A stretch of 32,809 nucleotides of DNA from Planctomycetota bacterium (GCA_031254915.1 JAIRTL010000089.1:1-32809), one strand, 5' to 3'. Shown: positions 16,875 through 25,171, numbered from the stretch's first letter. Notes: generated by a model not told the origin, from the letters alone. Program-made: numbers and translations.

Positions 16875-17069
16875 TGGCGCGCGAAAGTGAAAAGCGTCCG
16901 CGCCCGACCGACAAACAATCGCGCCAGCGCGTTCGCCTCCTCGCGGAGCGCATCGACGCCTTCCTGTTCCACATACTTCATGCCGGTAAAAAGCGCCGCC
17001 GCCCCGTGGGCGCTCTGCGCCCCGGCCGCGGCTTCGCGGCGGGGCGTTGTCGAGGTAGACCCGCCTCAT
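16875..17069 (-). pseudogene. Remnant of a class V aminotransferase / cysteine desulfurase-like gene
   Basis: The minus strand opens with ATG AGG CGG and reads MRRVYLDNA, the standard N-terminus of cysteine desulfurase-family proteins. The ATG overlaps the kinase stop (ATGA at 17066-17069). After nine codons the homology ends and the frame shifts. In another frame the segment ALFTGMKYVEQEGVDALREEANALA resembles the 'GIAGLGAGIRFIxExGVEAIRxHExAL' helix found about two-thirds along these proteins. I infer an internal deletion removing some 250 codons, followed by truncation at the IS5 fragment. The N-terminal match is clear but short; the second match is suggestive only. Confidence 0.45.
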
Positions 17070-18349
17070 GCGCCCGGCGGCTTCCTGAAGACGAGAAGGT
17101 AGATGATGACGGCGATGGCGGCGACCAGGCCCGCGCCCAGCCAGCCGAGCGCCGCCTTAAGGCTGGAGACTGTCTTTTGGAGCTCGTATTCCTCACCCGA
17201 GCGCGGCGTTGGAACGGCGCCGCCGCCTTCCTTCGCGTCCCGCGCGAGGCTTGTCCGGGTGGCGACTCCGGGCGGCGGGCCTTCGCCCTTCGCCTCGGCG
17301 CGGACAGCCTCGAGGTCGGCCATGAGATCGCCGAAATTCTGGTACCGGTCCTCGGGGCGCTTGCGCATCAATTTGTCGACCAGGTCGATCATGCGGGTTG
17401 GTACGCCTTTGACCAGACTGGCGAGCGGACGCGGTTCCGTCTTGATGTGCTGGTCCATGACGTCCGAAACGCTGCCGCCGAAAGGGGGCGATCCGGAGAG
17501 CATGTGGTAGAGCGTGGTGCCGAAGGAATACATGTCGCTGCGAAAATCGAGATTCTTCTCGCCTTTCGCCGCCTCGGGGGAGATGTAGTCGGGGGTCCCG
17601 AGAACCTCGCCCTCGGTGGACAGGACGGACTCGAGGCTGGACTTCACGAAGCCGAAGTCGCCCAGTTTGGCGATGCCGCTCTTGGTGACCATGATGTTCC
17701 CGGGTTTGATGTCCCGGTGGACGATGCGGCGCTGATGCAGATATTCGAGCGCGCCCGCGACCTGGATGGCGATGGCGACGGCCGAGCGGATGTCCATGCG
17801 GCCCTCGCGGTCGAGGGTGGCGTCGACCGGTTCGCCGTCGACGAATTCCATCGAAAAATACAGGGTGTTTCGATAGCGGCCGACGTCGATGACCTGGATG
17901 AGATTGGGGTGGCTGAGGCGGCCGACGAGCCGGGCCTCGACCAGGAAGCGCTTGCGGAACTCGTCGTCCGTCACCCAGCGTTCGTGCAGCACCTTGAGGG
18001 CGACGATGCGGCCCATCGAGAGCTGACGCGCCTTGTAGACGACGCCGAGGCCGCCTTCGCCGATCTTGGAGATGATCTCGTAGCCGCCGATCCGCTGGCC
18101 GCGCGTCCGGGCGTCGCGGATCAGCCGTTCCTTAGCCTTGAATACCGCCCACACCTGTTCCGAGCGGAGCACCCCCTTCTCGAGGAGCACGTCCTCCACC
18201 GGGCGGCGGGGTTTCCCGACGTCCACCTCGCGTTCTATGGTCCGTTCCGCCTCTTCGAGCTGTTCGCGGGTGATGACGCGGTGTGCGATGGCGAGGGTGG
18301 CGAAGTCGAGGTCCTTCTCCATGTCCGGGAGTTCTTTGGCTTCAGGCAC
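17066..18349 (-). CDS. Membrane-anchored Ser/Thr protein kinase (PknB-like)
   Basis: Hanks-type kinase of 427 residues. An N-terminal helical region (1-88) is followed by the kinase domain: glycine loop IGEGGLGVVYKA, VALKVL Lys (about 118), catalytic loop HRDIKPGNIM, DFGF, activation segment ending GTPDYISPEA, and DMYSFGTTLYHMLSGSPPF. After a Gly/Pro/Arg-rich linker comes one transmembrane span near the C-terminus (AALGWLGAGLVAAIAVIIYLL) with only a few residues beyond, so there is no extracellular sensor domain. GTG start at 18349, about 7 nt after AAGGGG, 12 bp from the phosphatase gene. It is cotranscribed with a phosphatase, which suggests a reversible switch. Confidence 0.93.
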   Translation of the reverse strand: MPEAKELPDMEKDLDFATLAIAHRVITREQLEEAERTIEREVDVGKPRRPVEDVLLEKGVLRSEQVWAVFKAKERLIRDARTRGQRIGGYEIISKIGEGGLGVVYKARQLSMGRIVALKVLHERWVTDDEFRKRFLVEARLVGRLSHPNLIQVIDVGRYRNTLYFSMEFVDGEPVDATLDREGRMDIRSAVAIAIQVAGALEYLHQRRIVHRDIKPGNIMVTKSGIAKLGDFGFVKSSLESVLSTEGEVLGTPDYISPEAAKGEKNLDFRSDMYSFGTTLYHMLSGSPPFGGSVSDVMDQHIKTEPRPLASLVKGVPTRMIDLVDKLMRKRPEDRYQNFGDLMADLEAVRAEAKGEGPPPGVATRTSLARDAKEGGGAVPTPRSGEEYELQKTVSSLKAALGWLGAGLVAAIAVIIYLLVFRKPPGA

Positions 18350-18361
18350 TGGCGGCCCCTT

Positions 18362-18808
18362 TCAGCGTTTTCTCCGGCGTCCGTATTCCCGCAGACATTC
18401 TTCCTGCGCGGGCGTTTCGATAGATCCCGGGCGCAGGGCGCGTATGCGCCGCATCGCGTCCGCCGCCGACATGCCCCGGCTCATGAGGTAACATGCAAGC
18501 ATGGTCCCCGTCCTTCCCATGCCTGCGTGGCAGTGGACGGCGACTTTCCGCCCCTCCGCCAAGCGCTCGTCCACATAGCGGACAAACGCGTCCATTTGTT
18601 CTTGGGTTGGGGGGGTGAAGTCCTGTATCGGCAGATGCAACGGCATAACACCGTACTTCGCCAACATTTTTTCGTCAAGCGCTTCCTCGGTGAGGGACAC
18701 GACAGCCCCGATGCCGCGCCGCGACAGGGCCAACAACCCCTTCTGGCCGCGCGGCTTGGCGCAACCGGCCAATTGGTCGGGAATGACGTACGAAAAATTG
18801 TCGAACAT
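18362..18808 (-). CDS. Dual-specificity protein phosphatase
   Basis: A 148-residue cysteine-based phosphatase. It carries the P-loop HCHAGMGRTGTMLACYLMSRG, with the Cys and Arg of the HCxxGxxRT signature, and a preceding PIQDFTPPTQEQ general-acid loop with Asp. Length and architecture match small dual-specificity or tyrosine phosphatases acting in the cytoplasm. The ATG at 18808 is chosen because GGAAGGA lies upstream at the end of the previous gene, 10 bp away; an in-frame ATG at 18844 overlaps that gene. It directly precedes the kinase gene. Confidence 0.9.
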   Translation of the reverse strand: MFDNFSYVIPDQLAGCAKPRGQKGLLALSRRGIGAVVSLTEEALDEKMLAKYGVMPLHLPIQDFTPPTQEQMDAFVRYVDERLAEGRKVAVHCHAGMGRTGTMLACYLMSRGMSAADAMRRIRALRPGSIETPAQEECLREYGRRRKR

Positions 18809-18818
18809 GGCGGGACGG

Positions 18819-19250
18819 TCATCCTTCCCACGCGTCGAAAACATGGCCGAAATCGTAGCCGCCGGCGAAATCCGCCTTGGTGTCGGATTCGCGCCGCTTC
18901 CATTGCAGCTTTTCGTCGTCCACCATCATGAAGACGATCTCGCCCACGTCTTCGGTGCGCGTGACGCCCCAATGCTCCAGCACGCGCCTAGCCATGCAGC
19001 CCCAGCGTTCGCGCGCCAGGCGGCGCATGCCCTCGAGCATCTCGAACCCGCTGATATGAAAGTTGCAGCCCTCGGCGCCGCGCGACGGATCGACGTCCCG
19101 CGGAATCATTTCCCCGTTCTGCAACCACTCCACGGTGCGGCCGACCACGTCGTTGACGAAAAAGAACGCCTCGGGCGCGTAGCGGCCGTCGGTGCGGGCC
19201 AGCTTCGCGATATGGGCCCGCATCTCTTCCACGCTCAAGGGTTCGTCCAT
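18819..19250 (-). CDS. Minf_1886-type (Verruc_Plancto-restricted) protein
   Basis: A 143-residue soluble protein of unknown function. The pattern YAPEAFFFVNDVVGRTVEW, HISGFEMLEGMRRLARERWGCMARRVLEHWGV, DVGEIVFMMVDDEKLQ and the final DTKADF resembles the TIGR04138 family. From memory that family is largely confined to Verrucomicrobia, Planctomycetes and relatives. AAAGG lies 8 nt before the ATG. It sits 12 bp after the PSP1 gene and 10 bp before the phosphatase gene, so it is an integral part of the operon. The assignment is from remembered family pattern, not a search. Confidence 0.7.
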   Translation of the reverse strand: MDEPLSVEEMRAHIAKLARTDGRYAPEAFFFVNDVVGRTVEWLQNGEMIPRDVDPSRGAEGCNFHISGFEMLEGMRRLARERWGCMARRVLEHWGVTRTEDVGEIVFMMVDDEKLQWKRRESDTKADFAGGYDFGHVFDAWEG

Positions 19251-19262
19251 CGCGGCCGCCTT

Positions 19263-20324
19263 TCAAACTGTTGCTTCGTCGCCGGTTCCGACGTCCTTGC
19301 TCCCGTCCGCCCGATCCGGCGCGGGGCCGTTTTCCCCGTTCATGGCTTCCGGCTGGCGACCCTGGCCGTCCTCTCCCTCCTGTCCCTCCTCCCGCGCCTG
19401 GCCGTCGCGCCGCGCCGAAGGGCGACCCGGATTCCTGGCGCTGTGGCGTCCGGGAAAGCGGCCGCTCGTGCGGGCCTGGGTCGCCTCCCGGGCCGGATAG
19501 GCGCCGGAAAGCGGCCTTCCCTTCCGGCCGTGGATTTCCTTGATCTGCGAGATGTGCACGGTCTCCTCGCCGCCGTCGGGGAGGGCGAGGACGATCTCCC
19601 GCTTGAACATGTCGAACGCCACGACTTCGCCGGAAAAATTCTCCGTGACGCACATCGCCCCGCGCTGCGGCATCTCCGACTGGAGCTGCGCGTATACCTC
19701 GTCCTCGAAGCGCAGGCAGCACATGAGTCTGCCGCAGTGACCGGAGATCTTGGATGGATCGAGGGTGGTTTTCTGGGTTTTGGCCATGCGCATGGTGACC
19801 GGCTCGAGGTTGCGGATAAAGGTGCGGCAGCACAGCTCCCTGCCGCAGTGCTCGTAGTCGGCGAGCAATCGCGCCTCGTCCCTGACGCCGATCTGCCGCA
19901 TTTCGATGCGGGTGCGGTACCGCCGGGCGAGTTCCTTGACCAGCTCGCGGAAATCGACCCGGTTCTCGGCGAGAAAATAAAAGATGATCTTGTCGCCGGA
20001 GAAGAGATGCTCGACCCCGACGAGGCGCATCGGCAACTGGCGTTCGCGAATGCATTGCTGACAGGTGTGGAATTCCTCCGGCTCGCGCGACTCCCTGATG
20101 TGCGAGGCGATCCGCTGGTCCGCCTCGTTCACAATCCGCAGCAGCTCGCCCGCCGGTTCCTCGTTCTCGGCCAGGGGCCGCGGCTTGGCGGCGACCTCGC
20201 CCAGATCGATGCCGCGCCCGGTTTTCACCACGACCTCGTCGCCGACCCGAAACGCGTCGCTTTCGGAAAGAAACCCCTCGGCAACGGCCATCAGGCCGTA
20301 ACGCACCGGTATGATGAATGACAT
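19263..20324 (-). CDS. ricT: PSP1-domain protein, RicT (YaaT)-like
   Basis: A 353-residue cytoplasmic protein. The N-terminal two thirds is a PSP1/RicT module: FIIPVRYGLMAVAEG, EDEV-type VGDEVVVKTGRGIDLGEV, the EFHTCQQCI pair, SGDKIIFYFLAENRVDFRELVKELA, the Cys-rich HCGRELCCRTF and GHCGRLMCCLRFE. In Bacillus RicT belongs to an iron-sulfur RicA/RicF/RicT complex acting with RNase Y; the same Cys groups are here. The last 90 residues are a low-complexity Arg/Gly/Glu/Pro tail absent from Bacillus RicT. The ATG at 20324 follows AAAAGGA. The next gene starts 12 bp downstream. Confidence 0.9.
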   Translation of the reverse strand: MSFIIPVRYGLMAVAEGFLSESDAFRVGDEVVVKTGRGIDLGEVAAKPRPLAENEEPAGELLRIVNEADQRIASHIRESREPEEFHTCQQCIRERQLPMRLVGVEHLFSGDKIIFYFLAENRVDFRELVKELARRYRTRIEMRQIGVRDEARLLADYEHCGRELCCRTFIRNLEPVTMRMAKTQKTTLDPSKISGHCGRLMCCLRFEDEVYAQLQSEMPQRGAMCVTENFSGEVVAFDMFKREIVLALPDGGEETVHISQIKEIHGRKGRPLSGAYPAREATQARTSGRFPGRHSARNPGRPSARRDGQAREEGQEGEDGQGRQPEAMNGENGPAPDRADGSKDVGTGDEATV

Positions 20325-20384
20325 GCTCCATCCTTTTACTCGCAACCCCCGGAAGGAGGATTCCATGCCGGGGAAAGGGATCGG

Positions 20385-20882
20385 TCAGGCGACGCCCGTT
20401 CCGCAGGGGAGCGGAAGCTTCATCGCCGTTTCCCCGCAGTCGGGGAATTTCGGGCACTTCACGCAGTCGAGCCACACCTTATGCGGCAGATCGCCCCGGT
20501 CTATCTCCTCGAAGCCGAAGCGACGGAAGAATTCGGGGATGTAGGTGAGGGTGAACATCTCGGTCGCGCCAAGCCGCCTGGCGTCCCTGAACGCCGCCTC
20601 CATGAGCTGGCGGCCGATGCTCCTGCCCTGCGCCTCGCGACGAACGGCGAGCGAGCGCACCTCGACGAGAAGCCCCCAGGTGACATGCACGGCGACGCAA
20701 CCGACGACGCCCTCCTCCGGCGCTTCCGCCACGATGAATTCGCGCAGGCGTTCGGTGACGTCGCCGACCGACAGCGGAATCATAATGCCTTCCTGTCCAA
20801 AATCCCTGGCGGCGCCGACGATCGCGGCGACGTCGGAAAGCCGCGCCGGCCTGATGGCGGCGATGGCGTGTTGGTGCGTCAA
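20385..20882 (-). CDS. GNAT acetyltransferase, N-acetylglutamate synthase-like (short form)
   Basis: Single-domain GNAT enzyme of 165 residues. It has the acetyl-CoA-binding stretch REAQGRSIGRQLMEAA preceded by EVRSLAVR, and the C-terminus LTYIPEFFRRFGFEEIDRGDLPHKVWLDCVKCPKFPDCGE. This 'LTY.P.FF...F..ID...LPHK.W.DC..CPKFPDC.E' ending is typical of the short N-acetylglutamate synthases that start arginine biosynthesis. The Cys-rich end may bind a metal. A TTG start at 20882, 6 nt after AAGGGGG, is preferred. A longer frame runs into the dispersed repeat and is an artefact. It heads the operon, 60 bp before ricT. Confidence 0.88.
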   Translation of the reverse strand: MTHQHAIAAIRPARLSDVAAIVGAARDFGQEGIMIPLSVGDVTERLREFIVAEAPEEGVVGCVAVHVTWGLLVEVRSLAVRREAQGRSIGRQLMEAAFRDARRLGATEMFTLTYIPEFFRRFGFEEIDRGDLPHKVWLDCVKCPKFPDCGETAMKLPLPCGTGVA

Positions 20883-20924
20883 ACTGTCGCCCCCTTTTTG
20901 GTTGAGAGTGCCGGTTCCAACGGT

Positions 20925-21050
20925 ATACCGTTCACGGTCCGGAGTCGTGGTTCCCCAACTGCGCGCGGCCATGAGATGGCCAAGGGAAACAGCTGTGGAG
21001 CAGGGCGACCCCCATCCCCATTTTCACAATTTCGGGCGGTGCCCGGTATA
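20925..21050 (+). repeat. Dispersed intergenic element, copy B
   Basis: Second copy of the roughly 126-bp element. It has the shared end blocks CCGTTCACGGTCCGGA and TTCACAATTTCGGGC, a perfect GGCCAT-GAG-ATGGCC hairpin (20967-20981), and terminal inverted repeats TATACCG / CGGTATA. It lies 42 bp upstream of the acetyltransferase TTG start and in the opposite orientation to that gene. Confidence 0.88.
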
Positions 21051-21097
21051 TTTTTACAGGTAACGCCCCGGAATTCAAAAGAAAACGCCGGGAAACG

Positions 21098-21128
21098 CGA
21101 AAACGCCCCCGCCAGGAACGGGAGCGTT
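21098..21128 (-). terminator. Terminator of dsbD
   Basis: On the minus strand the stem AACGCTCCCG / CGGGGGCGTT has one mismatch and is followed by TTTT. It lies about 100 bp past the dsbD stop. Confidence 0.65.
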
Positions 21129-21227
21129 GTCCGACATATGCATATTTGCGTATGCCAGTCGAAATCCTGAACGCCACGCACGGAACCGGCCAAAAGCCGC
21201 GGCGTTCCCGGCGCGCCAAAATCCGCG

Positions 21228-23360
21228 TCAGGGAAGCGTTTCGAGTTCGCGGGCGATCGTATCGACGGTGAGAATCTCGGGGAGCAGCCTGGCCTGGCTT
21301 TCACCCGGGACGTAAATCGCCGTCACCGGCACCGCCGCCTTGTTGAACTCGTTGCGCAAGACCTCCGTGATGCGGTCGTCCTGTTGCGTCCAGTCCGCCT
21401 TGAGAAGCGTGACGTTCTTTTCGCCAAACAGGCCGGTGATTTCGGAATCCTTGTACACGCGCTTGTTCAACTGGCAGGTGGCGCACCAGCGGGCCGTGAA
21501 ATCGACGTACACCGCCTTCCCCTCCGCAAGGAGCGAGCGCACCAGCTCGGGGGACCAGTCGCGCCATTGCACGCCGGCGGCCGCCGACGGCCAGCCCATC
21601 CACAGCCCGAAGGCGAGCGCGAACGCGGCCAGCGTCGGTATGCCCCACTTGCCGCCCGTCCTGCCGTGGACGTGGCGCGCCTTCTGGTTCCTGCCGTAGA
21701 TCCAGCAGGCGAAGGCGACCGCGACCAGGCCGAACAGGGTCATGAGAAGCCGCCATTCGTCGATCATCGCCTCGAGCGTCCAGAGCATATACGCGCAGGT
21801 CGCGAAGAGGGGAAAACTCATGGCTTGGCGGAAGGTGTCCATCCAGGGGCCGGGCTTCGGAAGGCGTTTGAGCCAGTTGGGAAAAAGGGCGAGGGCGATG
21901 TACGGCAACGCGAAGCCGATTCCCATGAGCGTGAAAACGCCAAGCGCCAGGTGCGCGGGAAGAGACAACGCATAGGCGAGCGCCGACCCGAGGAACGGGG
22001 CCGAACAGGGGGTCGAAGTCACGGTCGCCAGAAGCCCGGTAAGGAAGGAACGCTTGATGCCGTCCTGATTCTGGAGCGTGTGGCCGGCGTTGGCGGCGGA
22101 GGTCCCGAATTCGAATGCGCCAGCCATGTTCAAGGACATGACGACGAACAGATTGCAGAGCAGGAAGACGAACAGCGGCGACTGGAGTTGCGCGCCCCAA
22201 CCCCTGCCGAGGGATATCACCAGAATGCCGAGAACCCAGAAGCAGATGAGGACGCCGGCGCCGTAGGCGAGGCCGTGAATGAAGACGGAGCGCCTGTCCT
22301 TGTGCGCCTGTTTGGCGAAGCCCATGACCTTGAGGCTGATGACCGGGAAAACGCAGGGCATGACGTTGAGGAGAAGCCCGCCGAGGAAGGCGAAGACGAG
22401 GAGCATCAGCGTGTCGAGGGAGGTCTTCGGGCCGCCTGAACGCGGCATGAACGAGAGCGTCTCTTCCTCGAGGAAAGAATGGTTGATCGTGAAGGTGTCC
22501 GGGACGCGCTTGCCGGCGAGCCAGCCGTTCTCCGCCCAAAGCACCCCGGACAGCGCCGTCGCCTGTTCGATATCGCCGCGCAACGGAATGGAAAGCACCC
22601 AATCGTCGCCGTCCCTGCGCGCCGTCTGCGGCGACTGGCTGTCGGCGATCGGCGCCGGCGATGAGGCGTCGAAATAGTAAATCGCGCCTGGATCCGGATT
22701 GACCGGGCCGTCCGGCTTGATGCGGAGTTCCAGCGTTCCCGACTCGGGACGCACCTCGATCGACCATTCTTTCGGCGGCACCGGCAAGGCGAGCCGCGCC
22801 TTTTCCACGATCGGATTCACGGAGCCGGTGCGCTCGCCGACGGTCATGCGCGCGGCGGCCGGAATTTTCTTCGGCGTGCAGGTGCGGGGAGTGCAGACCT
22901 GGGTGTCGACGTCGGCCTGAATCTCGATCGGCGATCCGGCCGGCAGCGACGCCGGCGGCGTAACAGTGAAGGGGATGTTGACGACGCCCTTATAGATGTA
23001 GTACGTGATGCCGGAACTGGTGTGGACTTCCGGGGCCGGCCATTCAGGTTCGCTGACCGAGAACCCGTTGGGGAGGCGCCAGTTGATGGTGCTGCCCTGA
23101 CCGGGGCCGCCCGGGTTTTTCCAGTAGGTGTAGCCGCCGCCCATATGGCGAAGGGAGACGACGACCGTAAACGGCTGCCCCGCGCCGACCACGGAGGATT
23201 CCGGAATCAGGGCAACGTCGAGCAGTCTTCTTTCAGCCATTTTCTGGGCGGGCGAGAAGCGGAACGAATCGCTCCCGAAATTGCCGAAAGACAATTCCCC
23301 GGCGAAACCAACCCCGGTTGCGACGGCGATAAGCGCCATCAATACGAAACGGCGAACCAT
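21228..23360 (-). CDS. dsbD: Thiol:disulfide interchange protein, DsbD/ScsB type
   Basis: Inner-membrane protein of 710 residues that moves electrons from cytoplasmic thioredoxin to periplasmic partners. A cleavable signal (MVRRFVLMALIAVATGVGFAG) is followed by a long periplasmic domain (about 25-320) with QVCTPRTCTP as the likely redox pair. The eight-span core carries LNVMPCVFPVISLKVMGF and TSTPCSAPFLGSALAY, each with its membrane Cys. A C-terminal thioredoxin-like domain has ARWCATCQLNK. All three redox centres are intact. The domain order is that of DsbD, and the long N-terminal domain resembles ScsB. AAGGA lies rather far (about 14 nt) from the ATG. It appears to be transcribed alone. 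Confidence 0.92.
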   Translation of the reverse strand: MVRRFVLMALIAVATGVGFAGELSFGNFGSDSFRFSPAQKMAERRLLDVALIPESSVVGAGQPFTVVVSLRHMGGGYTYWKNPGGPGQGSTINWRLPNGFSVSEPEWPAPEVHTSSGITYYIYKGVVNIPFTVTPPASLPAGSPIEIQADVDTQVCTPRTCTPKKIPAAARMTVGERTGSVNPIVEKARLALPVPPKEWSIEVRPESGTLELRIKPDGPVNPDPGAIYYFDASSPAPIADSQSPQTARRDGDDWVLSIPLRGDIEQATALSGVLWAENGWLAGKRVPDTFTINHSFLEEETLSFMPRSGGPKTSLDTLMLLVFAFLGGLLLNVMPCVFPVISLKVMGFAKQAHKDRRSVFIHGLAYGAGVLICFWVLGILVISLGRGWGAQLQSPLFVFLLCNLFVVMSLNMAGAFEFGTSAANAGHTLQNQDGIKRSFLTGLLATVTSTPCSAPFLGSALAYALSLPAHLALGVFTLMGIGFALPYIALALFPNWLKRLPKPGPWMDTFRQAMSFPLFATCAYMLWTLEAMIDEWRLLMTLFGLVAVAFACWIYGRNQKARHVHGRTGGKWGIPTLAAFALAFGLWMGWPSAAAGVQWRDWSPELVRSLLAEGKAVYVDFTARWCATCQLNKRVYKDSEITGLFGEKNVTLLKADWTQQDDRITEVLRNEFNKAAVPVTAIYVPGESQARLLPEILTVDTIARELETLP

Positions 23361-23528
23361 ACCGAAAAAGGTATCCTTGGCAGAGTCACGTAAATTGCGG
23401 GAAGCCTCAATTATTTATACCCCGTACTGGCGGAACCCTTCGCTTTTTCCATATATTTTGGTTTGCGTTGAACTTCGCCAAACCAGAGGACGGACCGGGC
23501 GCTCCCAAATCGAACGCGCTGGACCCAG

Positions 23529-24194
23529 TTATCGTATAAGGCGTTCCAGTATCGCGGGCGACAATTCGCGCAACGACTCGACGAGAAGATCGGCAAGCGG
23601 ACGAAGCGTGTCGGCCGGGAAGGTCGAGGTGATGGCGGCCGATTTGAAGCCCCCCGCCCTCGCGGCCTCGAGCCCTGCGACGCTGTCCTCGACGACCACG
23701 CTCCTGGCCGGTGAAACGCCAAGCTTCTCCGCCGCCTTCAGGAACACCTCCGGATGCGGCTTGCCCCGCGTCACGTCGGCGGCGACCACCAGGGTCGTGA
23801 GCCTGTGGCCTTCGTCGAGACGGTCGAGCACAAGGCGGATGGTTTCGATCGGACCGGAAGTTCCCACCGCCATTTTCCAGCCAGCCTCGTCCAATCTCCT
23901 GATAAGCTCGTCTATGCCTGGCATTTTCGGAAAATCGTCGCGGAGAAGCCGCTGCGCCGCTTCCGCCTGTTCGCGAACGATCGCCTTCGTCTCCGCCTCG
24001 TCGTAGTCGCGCCCCGCAAGCATACGGAGAACCGGCCTCGCGCAGAGGCCGGGCGTTTTCTCGAAATCCCTGGGAGAGATGGTGACGCCGCGCCTGGCGA
24101 ACACTTCCTGCCACGCCTTCCAGTGGACGCCCATGCTGTCGACCAGCACGCCGTCCATATCGAAGATTACCGCTTTGTCGTCGGACTCGACCAT
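23529..24194 (-). CDS. HAD-family phosphatase, beta-phosphoglucomutase-like
   Basis: A 221-residue HAD hydrolase with all four motifs: FDMDGVLVDS (nucleophile and acid Asp), GTSGP with Ser/Thr of motif II, the Lys of RGKPHPEVFLKAAE, and VVVEDSVAGLEAARAGG. An alpha-helical cap lies between motifs I and II, as in beta-phosphoglucomutases and sugar phosphatases. The substrate is not predictable; a phosphosugar is likely. The ATG at 24194 was chosen because homology begins just after it, although no clear ribosome-binding site precedes it. An upstream TTG at 24239 is also without one. The LysM gene ends 62 bp upstream. Confidence 0.87.
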   Translation of the reverse strand: MVESDDKAVIFDMDGVLVDSMGVHWKAWQEVFARRGVTISPRDFEKTPGLCARPVLRMLAGRDYDEAETKAIVREQAEAAQRLLRDDFPKMPGIDELIRRLDEAGWKMAVGTSGPIETIRLVLDRLDEGHRLTTLVVAADVTRGKPHPEVFLKAAEKLGVSPARSVVVEDSVAGLEAARAGGFKSAAITSTFPADTLRPLADLLVESLRELSPAILERLIR

Positions 24195-24255
24195 ACGAAA
24201 GAATATACCGTGATTTTCCTGTAAATCAATGTTGTTCAAACGGATGAACAGCGTA

Positions 24256-24954
24256 TTACGGCAATTTCAGCTCCATGCCGACCATCAGGCCGTTCTGCGC
24301 GCCGGGATTGAGTGAGCGGATCTCCCGCCACCGGTTGGCGTCGCCGAGGTTGCGTTTGGCGATTTTCGCCCAGGTGTCTCCCTCGGCAACCCGGTGGGTC
24401 TTTTTCGCCGGCGGCGGAGGAGCGATCCGCGTCGGCGCGGGCGGAACATACTCTTCGTACGCCTCGGGCGAGTACTCGACCGGGTCTTCGTCGTGGTAAT
24501 TTATGGAAAGACCGGGAGACGGGCGGAGGTTGAGCGCGTTGTCGGACGGCCTCGCTTCGACGCCGAGATCGCCGCGCGAGGGAGGAGCAGGCGGAAAATC
24601 GAGGGGAAGCGAACCGCGCGGTTGGACGACCGCCTGCCTTTCAACGGGGACGCCGCCGATCATCACCATAGCGTCGATCAATGACGGATCCGCCTTGACC
24701 CTGCGTTCGGCCTGCTCGTCGATGCCCATCAGGGCGGGGATTTCCGGCGCCTTGCCCACCCGGCTCGCAGCACCGAACAACAATAGCAGCGACGCGGCAA
24801 TGGTGACGAAAGGCCCGAAGCGCGGCGTTTGCCGATGCGCACGCCCGGAGTCCTGGGCTGATTTGGCTTTTTCCGAGGTTTTGTCCATTTTCCACACCCA
24901 TCGGGTTCGGCGCCGCATAACAAAGCGGAAGCCGTCGCCGTTTTCGTCGTTCAC
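24256..24954 (-). CDS. Membrane-anchored LysM-domain protein
   Basis: About 232 residues. A basic cytoplasmic segment is followed by one membrane span (FGPFVTIAASLLLLFGAA), then an extended Pro-rich periplasmic region. A C-terminal LysM domain (THRVAEGDTWAKIAKRNLGDANRWREIRSLNPG...GMELKLP) probably binds peptidoglycan. The start is uncertain. GTG at 24954 has AAGGAA about 10 nt upstream, while ATG at 24888 (MDKTSEKAK) is the latest reasonable start and would also keep the membrane span. It is 62 bp from the HAD gene and may be cotranscribed with it. Confidence 0.75.
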   Translation of the reverse strand: MNDENGDGFRFVMRRRTRWVWKMDKTSEKAKSAQDSGRAHRQTPRFGPFVTIAASLLLLFGAASRVGKAPEIPALMGIDEQAERRVKADPSLIDAMVMIGGVPVERQAVVQPRGSLPLDFPPAPPSRGDLGVEARPSDNALNLRPSPGLSINYHDEDPVEYSPEAYEEYVPPAPTRIAPPPPAKKTHRVAEGDTWAKIAKRNLGDANRWREIRSLNPGAQNGLMVGMELKLP

Positions 24955-25090
24955 GGGGCCACGCTTCCTTCCGTGGCCTCCTCCAGTCACGGGACCGTTT
25001 CGCGCCGACGGAACGCGGTCGGATCCCGAATGGTCGGGACGCTATTACACGTATCGACTACTTTCCTGAAGGTTGTTCATCCTTTTAAAT

Positions 25091-25119
25091 ATTTTTCGCT
25101 CTAAATGCGGAATTGGCAA
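25091..25119 (-). promoter_or_regulatory. Candidate sigma-70 promoter of the LysM gene
   Basis: Minus strand TTGCCA (25119-25114), a 17-bp spacer and AAAAAT (25096-25091). The -35 box has five of six consensus bases and the -10 box four of six. The stretch around it is AT-rich. Confidence 0.4.
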
Positions 25120-25171
25120 AAAGTTCTGATAAGTGGAACCTGCCTTCCGATAAAAACTGTCGGCAAAATAA

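Larger units (their letters stand above)
20883..21227. other. Intergenic region between dsbD and the acetyltransferase gene
   Basis: This 345-bp gap contains copy B of the dispersed element (20925-21050), the 12-bp palindrome ACGGTATACCGT at its edge (20920-20931) and the dsbD terminator (21102-21128). About 90 bp between terminator and dsbD stop show nothing I can name. The promoter of the acetyltransferase operon must lie inside or next to the repeat. Confidence 0.6.

Noticed and set aside
16515-17069. Single 184-codon gene spanning the desulfurase start and the transposase fragment
   Set aside because: Its first part matches a desulfurase N-terminus for nine residues, then is out of frame, and its last part matches an IS5-type transposase. 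It is a chance fusion of remnants, not a functional protein.
20385-20972. Longer N-terminus for the acetyltransferase starting at 20972
   Set aside because: The extension falls in the dispersed repeat, shows no homology, and a TTG with a good ribosome-binding site lies downstream at 20882.
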